Shown piece by piece: positions 1-11,854 of a stretch of DNA of 64,000 nucleotides. The notes under the pieces were generated by a model that was given only the letters and a program-made list of their open reading frames with translations, was not told the DNA's origin and ran no database searches. Position 1 is the first letter of the stretch. Each line of letters begins with the position of its first letter. The stretch is from Zeus faber (taxonomy: Eukaryota > Chordata > Actinopteri > Zeiformes > Zeidae). The stretch covers positions 26,324,598 through 26,388,597 of the forward strand of contig OY482847.1 of assembly GCA_960531495.1 (NCBI GenBank). Direction: 5' to 3'. The position numbers were made by a program, and so were the translations under genes.

Positions 1-1173
1 CTGACCAAAAGCTGCTGTTTTTCAAATATGTGCACATGGCACCCCAGCGGGGCCCATGCGGAAAAAGTAGGAAGAGTGGTTGGACGATGACCCTGTTACA
101 CAGCTTTTGCTTTGCCAAAGGTCTAAATGGACGCAGTAAGGAGAGTCTGAGGTGTTAGGGCACTTTTACCGATCAGCAGTAGAACTAGGTGAACACATAA
201 TGAGCGTCAGTGAGGTGGCTGCTGTGTTCATGTGCTGCCCTGCATTATTTATTTCCTGTTTTGGGGTGGTCTGACCCACTCTGGTAATGAGTGCTAGAGT
301 CACAGTCTGCTTGTTGGCCCAGGGCAACAGCCACTGAGCGAGTCACTGGATCACTGCTCAGCCACACAGGGCTCTACACAGCCGCTGTTTGCCTAGACTT
401 CACTTGGACTGTAAAAGTCAAGGCTTGTTGACACATCTGTGCCGTCTCTCCTGGAGGCAAATGGCTAATACATCTGTCTGTTTTTCCTCAGACAGATAGA
501 CCTCAAAAGGGAGAGGAAATGTACAACAATGAAACAGCCTTTTTGATAGCAAGCCGGCTAAAAACACTGACAGCTGATGCGTGAAGCCTGGTTTATACCT
601 GCCCCAAGCATGAGGGTGCGAGGCAGCGCGTGACGCAAATGACCAGGGGATGGCACCATGTGGCGTGGTGACCTCTGAGATTTTGTTCATTCCCTGGTAA
701 TGCATTAGAAGCGATGGGAGATCAGCTTTTTGCCGTTTTACTTCTGGTATTTTGGACAACATTGATCTGCAGCACAAGTCAGTTGTGAAATTCAAAGTGT
801 ACTAATTACATTTTGACGGAGAGACAAATTATAATACGCAAATCGCTCACTCAGGTTTGGTGATTATATTGTAAATTAACGCTCGATGTAAAGTTCAGTT
901 TACAAATAAAATGTAATGTTTTATTGGTATTTTTTTATGAAGTTTATTTTTAGAGAACCTTGCAATGAGGGAGAATAATTAGACATTGTGACTCCATTCA
1001 TAGTTTAGTAAATTCCTCTGCAACGAAATACTGAGCAGGACATAACTTCAACCGCTCTCTCCTGTCTCTGCATGGAACGGACAGACAGACCAGCTCCTTT
1101 TCGGCGCTTTTGTCAGTTTAATCACCATGCAGAGCATTTCCTCCTCGACATAAAAAAGCTCCAATGCCCTGCA

Positions 1174-1548
1174 TAGGCCTGTCGCGATGATTACTATGTC
1201 AACTTACAGTACAATATATGGGCATGACCTTGATCCTTTTTCTGACCTTGATAATTGCCTGCTGTGTTTACAGGCCTGCTTACATGCGTGCATATGAATG
1301 TCACCCACATTTTAGCCAACATGTTGCCAGAATAAACAGCAGGATTTTTCCTATCATTATAAGACTAAGTGTGTTTTTTGACAGTGCCGGGGAGCGACGC
1401 CATTACACCGAGTATCAACGTGACCTAAACAGTAGACAAAACCTTAATTGCAAAAAAATAAGGTTTTAAAATGACAATAATATAGTTTATCACAATTATT
1501 CCTGGGACAAAATGTCATCCAACAAAAGTAGTTATCGTAACAGGCCTA
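1174..1548. mobile_element. small hAT-like terminal-inverted-repeat element
   Basis: The left end reads TAGGCCTGTCGCGATGATTA and the right end, reverse complemented, TAGGCCTGTTACGATAACTA, an imperfect inverted repeat of about 20 bp. The 375-bp interior is AT-rich and non-coding. The ends resemble a common fish non-autonomous hAT family. No clear 8-bp target duplication remains. Confidence 0.6.
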
Positions 1549-2153
1549 ATCTTGCGTGCAGCCTAGTTTGCTGTCTAGCGCTCTTCTTCGTTTACGACTT
1601 CTTGCTTTAAACGGTACTTTCTCTCTACTGCCACCTGTGGTTTCTGAGAATAATGCAATGCAGAATGTGCCAGCTATAAACGCCCTGTGCTCTCTGGGCA
1701 AAAGGTATACCCAGGGCTTAAGGGTGGCAGCCTCTACTGAGGAGCGTGTTCGATGTTGATCTGTTCACACAAGTGTAGAAATATTGTTTATTGGCTGAAA
1801 GATGTTTTTAAATGAAGGCCCGTGGCTTCGTGGCAACGGGGCTAACGGTGTGGAACTTGCGTGTCCTTCTTAAGTCTCTTGAAAAGGAGCTAATGAAATA
1901 TCTGTGTTGTCTCCAAAACAAACAGTGAAAACTAGAATAAACATATTTTCTTCAGTGCAAATCTACGCATTTGCGGTAAGGACCATCAATATAAAGCCTC
2001 GGTTGAAAATGCTCCGCACACCCCCATGAGCTACTTGAACAGAGCAAATAGACCACCAATTGATCCTCGGCTCCTAACCTGACAAATGAACAAAAACAAG
2101 GCAGCGGCCTAAGTACAATCAATGCTGGCTAGCGCACCCCCTTCCTGTCAATG

Positions 2154-2194
2154 GTGTGTGCGCGCGCGCGCACACACACACACACACACACATA
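2154..2194. repeat. (TG)n(CG)5(CA)11 alternating purine-pyrimidine tract
   Basis: There are 41 bases of unbroken purine-pyrimidine alternation with a ten-base CG core, between 2154 and 2194. Such tracts readily adopt left-handed Z-DNA. Confidence 0.9.
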
Positions 2195-3699
2195 ATCTCT
2201 CACTAATCAAGGACATTGATCATTCTCCAAACCGCATCTGTCTGCATCCTCCTGCATAGCATTGAAGCAGATTGATTACCGTGACAGGGCTTGTACACAG
2301 ACAGAGAGAACAGAAGGAGGGAGGGAGGAGCGGCGCACAAAGTAGAGAGAGTGAGAGCAACGGAAAGCGGGCTGATGGTAATAGGAAAAAAAACAGGGTT
2401 AATGGAACAGAGAAACAAAGTGGTACATCAAGAACTCAAAGAAATTAAAAGGGCAGCAAAGGCATTGTAGCAGTGGTATAAAAATATATGTGGCCGCCAA
2501 ACCAAAGCAAGTCAGATTGATTCTGGAAAATCACATCCTCACAGGTCGTATTACAATTCATGTCAGAAAAATGACATCGGTGAAGGCTACCCCTCCAAAG
2601 CTCTGGTTAGTGAAATTAATTTGAATTAAATTAAGGTATGATCAGGGCCAAGTCATCCTTATTTGATATAGTTTTACACTATGTTGTTGGGCAGGGTGAA
2701 TAATAGTTTAGTATCACTTATCGCCTTTCACGGGTATACGGTGGCGATATTTTGTCACATCTTGATAAAGTTCTCTAGAAAGAAAATGACCGGTTTAGAG
2801 TGAGCCGCGGACTTCTGAGTATGAGCCCAAGTATGTCTAGTTGGTATCGCTAGACCTCATGCACTAGTTCAGGCTCTTTCCCTGACATTCCACGTACCAA
2901 AAGTCATTTTCCGATGCCTAAGTCCAGAATGTCTGGAACCGCTCCACCAGTTCCCCCTGCCCGTCATGCATTGCACCCCACCCCTACCCTGGACATTGCG
3001 GGTGGTGAGCCCACGCGATGGTCCCACGTAGTGTTTTCAGGCTGGTCCCGGCCGGGTTATGTGGGCTGCCTGGCCGCCAGGCACGACCCTGCCAACGCCA
3101 CTCCCAGCCCCGGCTCCAGGAGTGGATCCCGGTGACCCTGTTCCAGGCAGGGTAAACCTCATGTTCATTATGTCATAGGGGCATTTGGTTCATGTTTGTC
3201 TGGATTCTCACGCACGACCTGTTCGCCTTGGGAAACCCTAACGGCTAACCCTGACGACATAGCTCTGGGAGATCACTGAAACTTGCAAGCCCTTCTGCCT
3301 CGACAAGGCCACGATCCAGGAAGGGCGAAAGTAAACTCAGATGTTGAAAAATTAGTGAAATCCATACAGACATGTGGATTACACTACACAACAACGAAGT
3401 TCTTATTGATTGCCATTTTAAAGTGGCTATCCTAGTCTTCACAGTTTTTTACAACTATAACCACTTTGATACCTTTCAGACAGACAACTCCGTACTCTCC
3501 TGCAAAATGTTACAGAACTAAATAGTCAGTACTCAATTACCCTGCCAATCTTGTTGGCTTTGGTTGTTTATTCCAGTTAAAATATAAGATCTGAAAATGT
3601 TTTAAGCACCCCGGATCAAAGTTGAGAGCCCAAACACCAGCTGTTGCTATTCTATCTCCCCACTAGTGGTGTGCTGTGCGGCCAGCAACAGCAAACTTT

Positions 3700-4460
3700 C
3701 TCTGCCGGATTTCTTTTGTGCTATACTTTCATGGATCCTTGATGCATTAAGTTCCACATTCACCCGAACTACACCAAACATTACAGCTGGCACTATACAT
3801 ACAGACAGGTAGTGTCCGCTTGGCATCGGCCAGCCCAGATTCGTCGTCGGTACTGCCAGATGGGGAAGCGGAATCATCACTCCAGAGAACTCTCTACTGT
3901 TTCCACTGCTCCAGAGGCCAATGGTGCTGAGTTTAACATCATTCCAGCCAAGTCTTGGCATTGCGCACAGTGCTTGGAGCATTGTGCTGAGACTTGTGTG
4001 CGGCTGCTTGGCCATGGAAAGCCCTTCCACAAAGCTTCTTACAAACAGTTCTTGTTCTGATGTTGCTTCCAGAGGCAGTTTGGAACTCTGTCTGAGTATT
4101 GCAATCAAGGACAGATGATTTTTATGCACTTTGGCTTCAGCACTCAGTGTCCTGTTCTGGGAGTTTGTGTTGCCTTCCACTTTGTGGACATGCTGTGGTT
4201 GATCCTAGACTTTTCCACTTCACAATACACAGCACTTACAGTTGACCGGGGCAGTTCTAACAGGGTAGAACTTTTATAAACTGATTTCTTAGAAAGGAAG
4301 TACAGATAAGGGAACTATGTGGAAGGTCCCAACGCTCTTCATTAAAGCCATTGTACAACCAATGTTTGGTTGAAAAACGTGGACAATGTATGGCTCTGAG
4401 ACTGATTTTACATGCCTGTCAGTAATGGGTGTTGGTGAAATAGAAACATCCATTACCAGA
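3700..4460 (-). mobile_element. Tc1-like DNA transposon relic
   Basis: The minus strand keeps the 5' flank and first half of a Tc1/mariner-type transposase of the common fish type. Recognisable pieces are NSQNRTLSAEA, then in other frames the fragments corresponding to TVRRELH, GRAAAHKP-like and MPSGHYLSVCIVPAVMFG. After that point the expected catalytic middle (GGGSIMVWGC...HDNAPVH) is missing and a short stretch resembling later sequence follows, so the copy has an internal deletion. Frameshifts join three frames, which leaves a misleading 177-codon open frame at 3647-4180. Boundaries are approximate. Confidence 0.75.
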
Positions 4461-4933
4461 TGGGTAACATTCTGCTTACGGATGCTTGCTAGCTGAGCTT
4501 CAGCTACCTTGCTGATTACTTAGGACCAAGTTAGGAATAGTAGTGTATAAAATGCAATTTGTCTTCAATGCATCCTGGGCACATTTCCACCTGTGGAAAC
4601 ACTCAGGTTGGCTTCGAAAATCTGCACTGACTAAGAACAGATCACAATCAAAGTTTGAAGAGGGTTTGGTTCAGCAACCAGATGGTATCAAACAATTTGG
4701 AAAGACATTTGCAATTGCTGCAAAAGGATTGTTAGTGTTCCTAATTCAATCAATTATTTTGCAAAATCCACAATGATAAATGAATAAAAAGCTACATCTG
4801 TTGCAGATCCCTGTGCTTTCCACACAACAAATGTCTCAATAATATTCAGGAAAACTTGGCTAAACTCTGTTGTTGGAATACAGCCTATCTTGCAGTCACA
4901 CTACTACAGTCTGACAATCTATCTTCTGCATTT

Positions 4934-4943
4934 ATATTATTAT

Positions 4944-4982
<39 letters not shown>
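4934..4982. repeat. (ATT)n/(AAT)n microsatellite
   Basis: A TTA/TAA trinucleotide array switches orientation near 4947, so it is partly self-complementary. It abuts a dispersed-repeat tail on its right. Confidence 0.9.
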
Positions 4983-4984
<2 letters not shown>

Positions 4985-5065
4985 CATTTATTTGTACAGC
5001 ATCTTTCATACACAACATGTAACTCAAGGGCTTTACATTAAAATAAAGCACCAGATGGTGACAAT
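4983..5065. repeat. dispersed repeat tail (LINE/SINE 3'-end type)
   Basis: The text TTTATTTGTACAGCATCTTT followed by CATACAC...ACTCAAGGGCTTTACATTAAA resembles a widespread fish repeat tail (TTTATATAGC...CAAAGTGCTTTACAT). I cannot name the family securely. Confidence 0.4.
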
Positions 5066-6006
5066 AAAACCAAAGCAAGCAAAGCAAAATGCATTTATTG
5101 TACAAAGAATAATAATAAAAATAAGAAGAAGAATGAAATAAATTAAAAACAGGGTAAGAATTAGCATTCCTCAGTGAATTGTTTTCTTATTTCAACTGAG
5201 TCTTGGATTTTACTATGATGCAACTTTTCTTACCTACATTGTCTTTCTTCCTAATTATTGCTTATTTCCACTTTCTAGAATGGCCGAGACACATACATTC
5301 ACCATGGGTTTGTTACACTGTTGGTCATGAATCACATCCTGTTTGTTTTTTTAATCGTAGCACTAACTTTTTAAAACTCTCCTTCTTGTTTTTTACATTT
5401 TTTTTTTAGAACAATAAAATAATAAAAATCTAATTTGGGACACCAAGATAATTGCCTTTTGTAGCATCGCAGCTACATTTGGATCTCAATGGAGCAAACC
5501 AAGTAGACCAAGACAAAGGATTTCAGAAGGGGTATAAATACTTAAAAAAAAAATAAATAAAAAAAAAAATAAAAACATAGGAAAAAGCCTTGGGTGCAAA
5601 ACATCAACAAATTTACTGAGGCACGTTTATTTGCTTTATGGCAATAAAGCAGTTGTGGAGCTTGTGTGGCTTTATGCACTACTGGCAATGCATTCCTAGT
5701 CACTATTTTTCCTTAGGCAGCATCAAAGATACTGCAGACATGGACAACTTATTGTCTAAAAGAGGAAATTCATTAAAAAGGGGAAGACGGTAGAGAACAC
5801 AGGAGGTTACAGGTGCTTAAAGATACACCCTGAACCCAAGTAGACTGCTAGTGCCAGGAGCCTGAATAAATTAGCTGAAATTCAGCAGTGGTTTCTCTAG
5901 CTTTTTCATTTTTTTTAGCCTATACTCCAACGGAGGGCTTCAGCAGCTACCTGTCCTTCACAATTTTTCCTGTGTTGAAAATAAATTGTTGGAATGAGCA
6001 CATAAC

Positions 6007-6075
6007 AATAACATTCAAAGTTAATATTGAGAGACATATATTATATGTTTCTCAATATTAACTTTGAATGTTATT
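6007..6075. repeat. 69-bp near-perfect palindrome
   Basis: The left arm AATAACATTCAAAGTTAATA continuing to GAGAGACATATA is matched by its reverse complement up to 6075. The arms are 34 bp with one mismatch (a G-T pair) and almost no spacer; the centre is at 6041. No known element was recognised around it. Confidence 0.9.
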
Positions 6076-6313
6076 ACCACTAACACTCCATTGAGACTTA
6101 TTGCAAGTGTTCCTAATTTGACAAATTAAGTAACGTATACTCTTAACAATTGCAAATTGGAGGCACACATAATGTCAATATTAAACTAAACAACCATAGC
6201 CATAGTCAATCCCATCGATTCATGATTGTTCACCCCATTGATGATCTCAGCCAAATGTGGATATAGATTTTCTAACAGGGGACAATGCCAAGTTCGCTAA
6301 TAATCGCTAGTGA

Positions 6314-7335
6314 TTAAGCCCATTTCCCACTTGCACGAAAACTGTACATTTATTGGCAATCTTCCGTATTGGCGTCATGTGGGAAAAGGAGCCGATCTCG
6401 ATGTTCCGTAAAAGCCGTTGCGAAAATTTCTCCACTTTCTACTTAGTATAATTTCCAGGAAAAAGCGGGTAAGGCTGTCAATGGAATTGGGTGGAAAATA
6501 GAAGCAGTGACATTGTAAAATAGGGGTGGAGCCGAACACAAATAAAGCCCAAACAGTGGGTTTTTGTGAATATTTATTTCGTAAAATATTTCAAGCTATT
6601 TGTTTTCAGGAAGGAAAAAAAAAACATTTGGAAAAAAAACAACTAGTCCGATCCGAACTGTGACGCTCCACTGCAAAGATGAGAAACTGAAATACGTCCA
6701 GTCTCTATGGAGACGGGTCTTTAAATTCTTAAATTTAATTATTTTTCTTCTTGAGAACGCCACTCAGACTCTAGAAGTGTCTTCTAGAGTTAGGGATGCG
6801 TTGCGGGGACATTGGGCACAAGCGCTTCGCTTGCCCACCGGCTGCATCGAAGCGCGGAGCCGGAGGGGGAACGAATGGACAGGGAGAGGTGGAACGGGAG
6901 GCAGAGAGTGTAGGACAGGTTGAAAATGGTCACACTGATTTAATAACATTGGGTTAGGGTTATTGCGTCTGGGATGAGGACTGTCCCCGCTCCATCAGTG
7001 GAGGAAACCGAGTCCGTCCAGGTAGGGCGGGGAGATGGGAAGCGAAGCGCTGGTCTCTGAGACCCAGGAAAAAAAAAAAAAAAACGAGTCAGATTGTACG
7101 TCTGTTGTGGACAGATTGTCCAAACGACCGCATCTACACTGGACATACCGTACTAACCCTAACACTAACCCATTTTGTAATGTAAATGCAACAGTCATCT
7201 AATGTGGGAACAAATGTAATGTTACATAACGTACATCTCTGTAGAGGAGGCCAATGTGGGAATGGCTAACCCCTGCCTTTGCGGGATATTTTTTAGCCAG
7301 CAATGTTACGGATTCCATGTGGGAAAGGGGCTTTA
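6314..7335. mobile_element. non-autonomous inverted-repeat element, family M1 copy 1
   Basis: The left end TTAAGCCCATTTCCCACTTG pairs with the right end (reverse complement TAAAGCCCCTTTCCCACATG). The interior shares long matches with 61770-62380: the phrase GCAGAGAGTG..GGACAGGTTGAAAATG, the AGATGGGAAGCGAAGCGCTG segment and the TTGTGGACAGATTGTCCAAA segment. No transposase was recognised. Superfamily uncertain; probably hAT. Confidence 0.7.
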
Positions 7336-7700
7336 GTAAGACAAAACAAAAAAATCTATTTCTTCAACAAGCAAGCACCTCTTCTCATGCTTTCATTTTA
7401 TGGAACACACTTCCAGTTAGAAAAACATCCTAAACTAAAGTCAAATTTATGACAGCAAATTATTATTTGAGCAGCAAAGAAAACATTGTAACTTGGATGA
7501 GGGTTCAAACTGTGCCTTGAAAATGATCCAAACTCATACCTGTAATGAAAATGGATAACGGTGACAAAATGTAGAGATCTTTGTTTATAAATCGCCCAAT
7601 GGAATGGAATTTCAGCAACAAATTTTAGAATGACTAAATTAAGGGGTTCCAACTTAAATACAGTGAAATTAATGACTTTATAATTTATGATCTTTTATAT

Positions 7701-7750
7701 TACACACACACACGCACACACACACACACACACTCACACACACACACACA
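7701..7750. repeat. (CA)n microsatellite with CG/CT interruptions
   Basis: About 50 bases of CA repeat with single CG and CT units. Confidence 0.9.
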
Positions 7751-8019
7751 AATAATAATTTACAAATTATATGTGGATTATATGTGGACTGTGCATGATG
7801 GCATTGCAGATACACTCGTAAAATAGTTTGATTACATGAGATATACAATATACTCACAATGAATAGTGGACATTGATATTAATTTTCTATCTGAACTACT
7901 GGAATACACCAAATAGGGGACATTGCATTGCCTTTTGCCGTTGGCTGCAGCTCTGCACTCAAGAGAACCGTCAGTGACTTTGTAAGGACTCAGTGAATTG
8001 CTGTGTCTAAGTTCCTTGC

Positions 8020-8345
8020 TTGGGGCTTTACCTCATTCCCACGCCCGCGTGGCCTGGTCTCTCCTCAGCCGCCCGGCTCACTCTCCTCTCCTCTTCTCTC
8101 CCTATTACCCGCCTGACAGATCAGTAATAAACACAGCCTGTCACCTTCAAGGCCTGCCTCTCATTTACTTGAGAACACACGAGCCCCCCCCTCCCCCCAC
8201 TTCTCTTTCTTCCCTTCATCAGCTGGGCTCATTGAAGCTGAAACCTGAGTTTTGGCCCCGGCTGCCTCCGAGGCAGCAAATTTCCTCCTGCACCCAGATA
8301 GCCCTGGAAGAAAGCATGAATATTAAATGGAAATCCATGAATAAA
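8020..8345. other. unique-looking non-coding segment
   Basis: This block has balanced base composition, no inverted-repeat ends, no microsatellite and no coding signal. It begins with a pyrimidine-rich part and ends in a segment around GGCTGGGCTCATTGAAGCTG. Its complexity contrasts with the AT-rich flanks. It is a candidate conserved non-coding element, but conservation cannot be judged here. Confidence 0.25.
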
Positions 8346-10395
8346 TAACCAAAAAAAGGACTTCTGTCTTGCTAACCTCTTTCCTCTCATGTCTCCCAAG
8401 GATGAGAGGGAAATTCAGAGGGAAGGAATAGAAGAGGAAAAATGTTATGGCCACCTCTGGAGAGAAGGTGGACATTTGTAAGGTAATTGGTTTGCTCTAT
8501 TTTATATCCCATGATGCTGTGTTTTTGGCACATATTACAAAGGGGTAGCCAAGAGGTAACAGTGCAGCTGACGGTTAGTAGAACAAGAATTCCACCACAA
8601 TACTTCCAGAGGGAATATTTCAGGCGTTTTTTCTGTTTGTGTGCAACCTTGGGGATAAATTCATACCTACTGCAACTGCACGATAATGTATGCATGGAAA
8701 ATGCAAATGACCCAGGAAAAGGAAAAGCTGGAAGGGCAATGTTTACATGGGGTATGAAGCTGAATGCAGAGAAAACAAATAAGCACATCACCTATTTGTG
8801 AGATCGGCTCCCTTAGCATGTAGCAGTTACAGATGAACAAGTAAATATAGATTCATTTCCTTTCGAACAACCCCCTAAGGCCACTGAACGTGTATTTAAC
8901 TTCAATATCAACAGCCTTTTTCTTTAAACGTAGCATATGGAAATGAAAAGTAAGATCCATTACCACTTAAAAATGTTAATGTTTGTGTGCCTCGGCCTGT
9001 ATCAGCAGTATTCAAACTAGATTATCCGACACACCAAGAAACATAAACTACGAGAAATAAAGAACTATCAACAGGAAGCATAAACAAGGAAGTGTAAACA
9101 AGGATTATTTTTTTTTTTTATATACAGTCAATAAAAACCATATTCAAGAACTCTGGCAGAGTTCTTGAATCCTCAGCTAAATAAATGTGTATGATTGATT
9201 TGCCAATATTACTTGAAACGTTAAGCTCCACTTAATTTCCATAGCTGTACATGGCAGATAAGTCTTGACCTATAAAGCAAATGTATTTAGTTATTGTGGT
9301 TGGTTAGCTCTTTTACCTTTCTAGTGCCCAAGCCAAGTAGATCCAATTTAGTGTGATCTACAGGGTTCTTCTCTGTTCGCCTTTAGCTGTGTGTTCTTCC
9401 ATGGAAACACTGGAAATTCAACTGTAGTTTTCCAAAATGGCAAACCTGTTGGCTGCCTTGAACTTGTGCTATTCAATTCACCCATGAAACCAATAGCTAT
9501 GTATTCATAATCCGCAGAGGCAGTTGGGTTTTTATTATTGTGAGGCATCATGAGGAGGAGAGAAAATGTGAATCTCAGGTTGTCTCCAGCTCCCGTCGGC
9601 CAAATAGCAAGTGGCAGCTTGGCAGCTACCTTGGCTACACCACTCACAATGTGTTCTCTTCCAAATACTACAGAAGGTGCTTGAAAGTTCAGCTTCAAAA
9701 CAAATACTATAAACTGTCTGAAGGGAAGTCTGAATCAAGCCAGAAGCAATGAGTTGTAGGAATACAGTATATAAACGCTTTTAATGCTGACAGCCAGCAT
9801 GTGGCTACCCTACAACAACAAGGCAGCGCTGAAGGGTGAATTAGGACAAAGTGAGTGACCGTCCATTGGAGTCTGATTGATCTCAATTAAGCATGTGCTT
9901 CAGTCTGTACCCGCTATAGTTTCCAACAAAGTCTATATGTCATACAACACCAACACACTACAATAAAACATAACACAAAGCTGTTTCATATGTGTGTTTT
10001 ACCATGCATTATAAAATGTCACAAGGCCTAAATAAATCAAATCTATCGTGTACAATCTAAAAAAGCTGTCATTTGTATAAGTGTATACTCTAAGTGAATA
10101 TATACAACTAGGACAGTCACAATCATGAAATCTTAGTTGACAATAAATTCTCACAAATAAGTCGTTTTTTTGTTCAAAATGAAGGAATATATATTATAAA
10201 AGCACTAATAGTCATCCTCAAAATACTGCCCAATTATAAGTATCATGGAAGGTATTCATCAAAAACTTGTGATTAGCCATTTAATTTTGCCGTTGCCCAG
10301 CCCTAGTAGGTGGAATAAAATTATTAGCAATTAAGTTTAGAAACGGTTGAGATAATCTACTAACTGCAATTATAATCTTCTTAAGTACTAAAATG

Positions 10396-11538
10396 TAGGG
10401 CTGCCCCCTGAAAGTCGAAGAGTCGAATCATCAGTCGGAAACCTGTCAGTCGACTGAGATTCTTCAAGTGGAGTAGTCGTTTTGAGGCTTTTTTTGTCAG
10501 TCAGTGTGCATTACAATACCAGGATAAAACAGATAGAAGCTTACAAAAAATGCACAGGGATAACATTTCAATGACGGAATTATAAAACAAATATATATGT
10601 GTGTGTGTGTGTGAATCGTCCACGTCCGGACACGGACGCAAACACGGCTCTCTGGGCGTCGCAATCACCGCGCCCCGTTCCTGTTTTATTTGAAGGAACG
10701 GGCATGGGGCACGGAGGAACGGGGTACAAGTAGGGATGGGTATCGTTGCGATTTTAACCATACTACTTTAGGGTGTCCCGTTAACTGCGTAGTGGAATGA
10801 AAGAAACAAAAACCTGTGCACCCGGTGCCGCGTCACACATGTCTCCCCGTTGCTTTCCGTTGCTATGGGACAAAATTTAGGAAAAAAATGATATTTTTGT
10901 GTAAATAGTTTATTTGTAAATAATAAATGCTGCAACTCTGTAATAGGGCAACTTCAAGATGATGCCATTGGCGAGCGAATGCGTATGTACTTTCACTCAC
11001 ACGGAGGATGTCAGTTGAGTAGGCGGTCCTTCAATGTGTTGTGTTTACACTGCTCAAAGAATGTGGCCCTATGTGGCCCAGGCCACCTCCGAATGTGGTC
11101 TGAGCGATCGGATCTCAAACTGCATTGAGGACCCATTGGGTGCGTTTAGACCTGGCATTAGAGATGTCCACTTGTGATCGGATCACCAAAGTCTGATTGG
11201 ATTTGATGTTTAATGAAATAACATTTAATGTAACATTATGGGATTATTATGACGGTCGAAAACGGTGCATTTCTCAGTGTGAAATGTTTAAATGTAAATG
11301 TTTTGAAAGATTGCTCATGTTTCCTCCCTTACATGCAAAAGGCTGGTTGCACTTATGGCAACGAGTGTGGTTGGCATCGACTGTAGTGAAATTTAATCAG
11401 ACTTTTGAGCATTTAATTCTCTCCGCTATTGTCACTGACTCATAGCAGGGTCTCATCGTGCATGTGTGAGAGCCAGGCAGATGGAGCAGGCCCCGCCCTC
11501 CTTGCGCATATCTCCGTATCTCTGGGGATGGAGTGGGT

Positions 11539-11572
<34 letters not shown>

Positions 11573-11854
11573 AGCTATGTCTCTTCTGATAATAGTGGAA
11601 ATGCTTCTTCGACGACTATCTTAATCTTATTGCAAGTTTGAAATGGGTGATAAAGCCTAAATAAATATAAAATACATTTTCCTAATTTCCGCAATAGCAT
11701 TAACAGTACCGGTAAGGCCGGAACTTATCGATAATATAGTTTTTAGCCTGGAGGCCCATTAAATACAAGGTCCCCTCCCCCCCATAGTCGAATATTGGCA
11801 TGGAGCAGCCGAATCCGCTTCGACTGACAAAATTCTGAGTTGGGTAAAGCCCTA
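10396..11854. mobile_element. hAT-like element with perfect 8-bp target duplication
   Basis: The element starts TAGGGCTGCCCCCTGAAAGT and ends (reverse complement) TAGGGCTTTACCCAACTCAG. Both ends carry GTCGA-type subterminal motifs (AGTCGAAGAGTCGAATCA and GTCAGTCGAAGCGG). It is flanked on both sides by CTAAAATG (10388-10395 and 11855-11862), the 8-bp duplication expected for hAT. The 1459-bp interior has no transposase frame. It contains a (GA)n run (11541-11569) and, near 11040-11200, sequence resembling another small inverted-repeat family. Confidence 0.85.
11541..11569. repeat. (GA)n microsatellite
   Basis: Simple GA repeat inside the hAT-like element. Confidence 0.9.

Noticed and set aside
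3647-4180. 177-codon open frame on the minus strand
   Set aside because: It is the transposase region of a Tc1 relic read across frame changes, with an internal deletion. It lacks the catalytic middle and is not a host gene.
6007-6075. microRNA precursor
   Set aside because: The arms are perfectly paired with practically no loop and no single-stranded flank pattern. A microRNA hairpin would need a terminal loop, so it is listed only as a palindrome.
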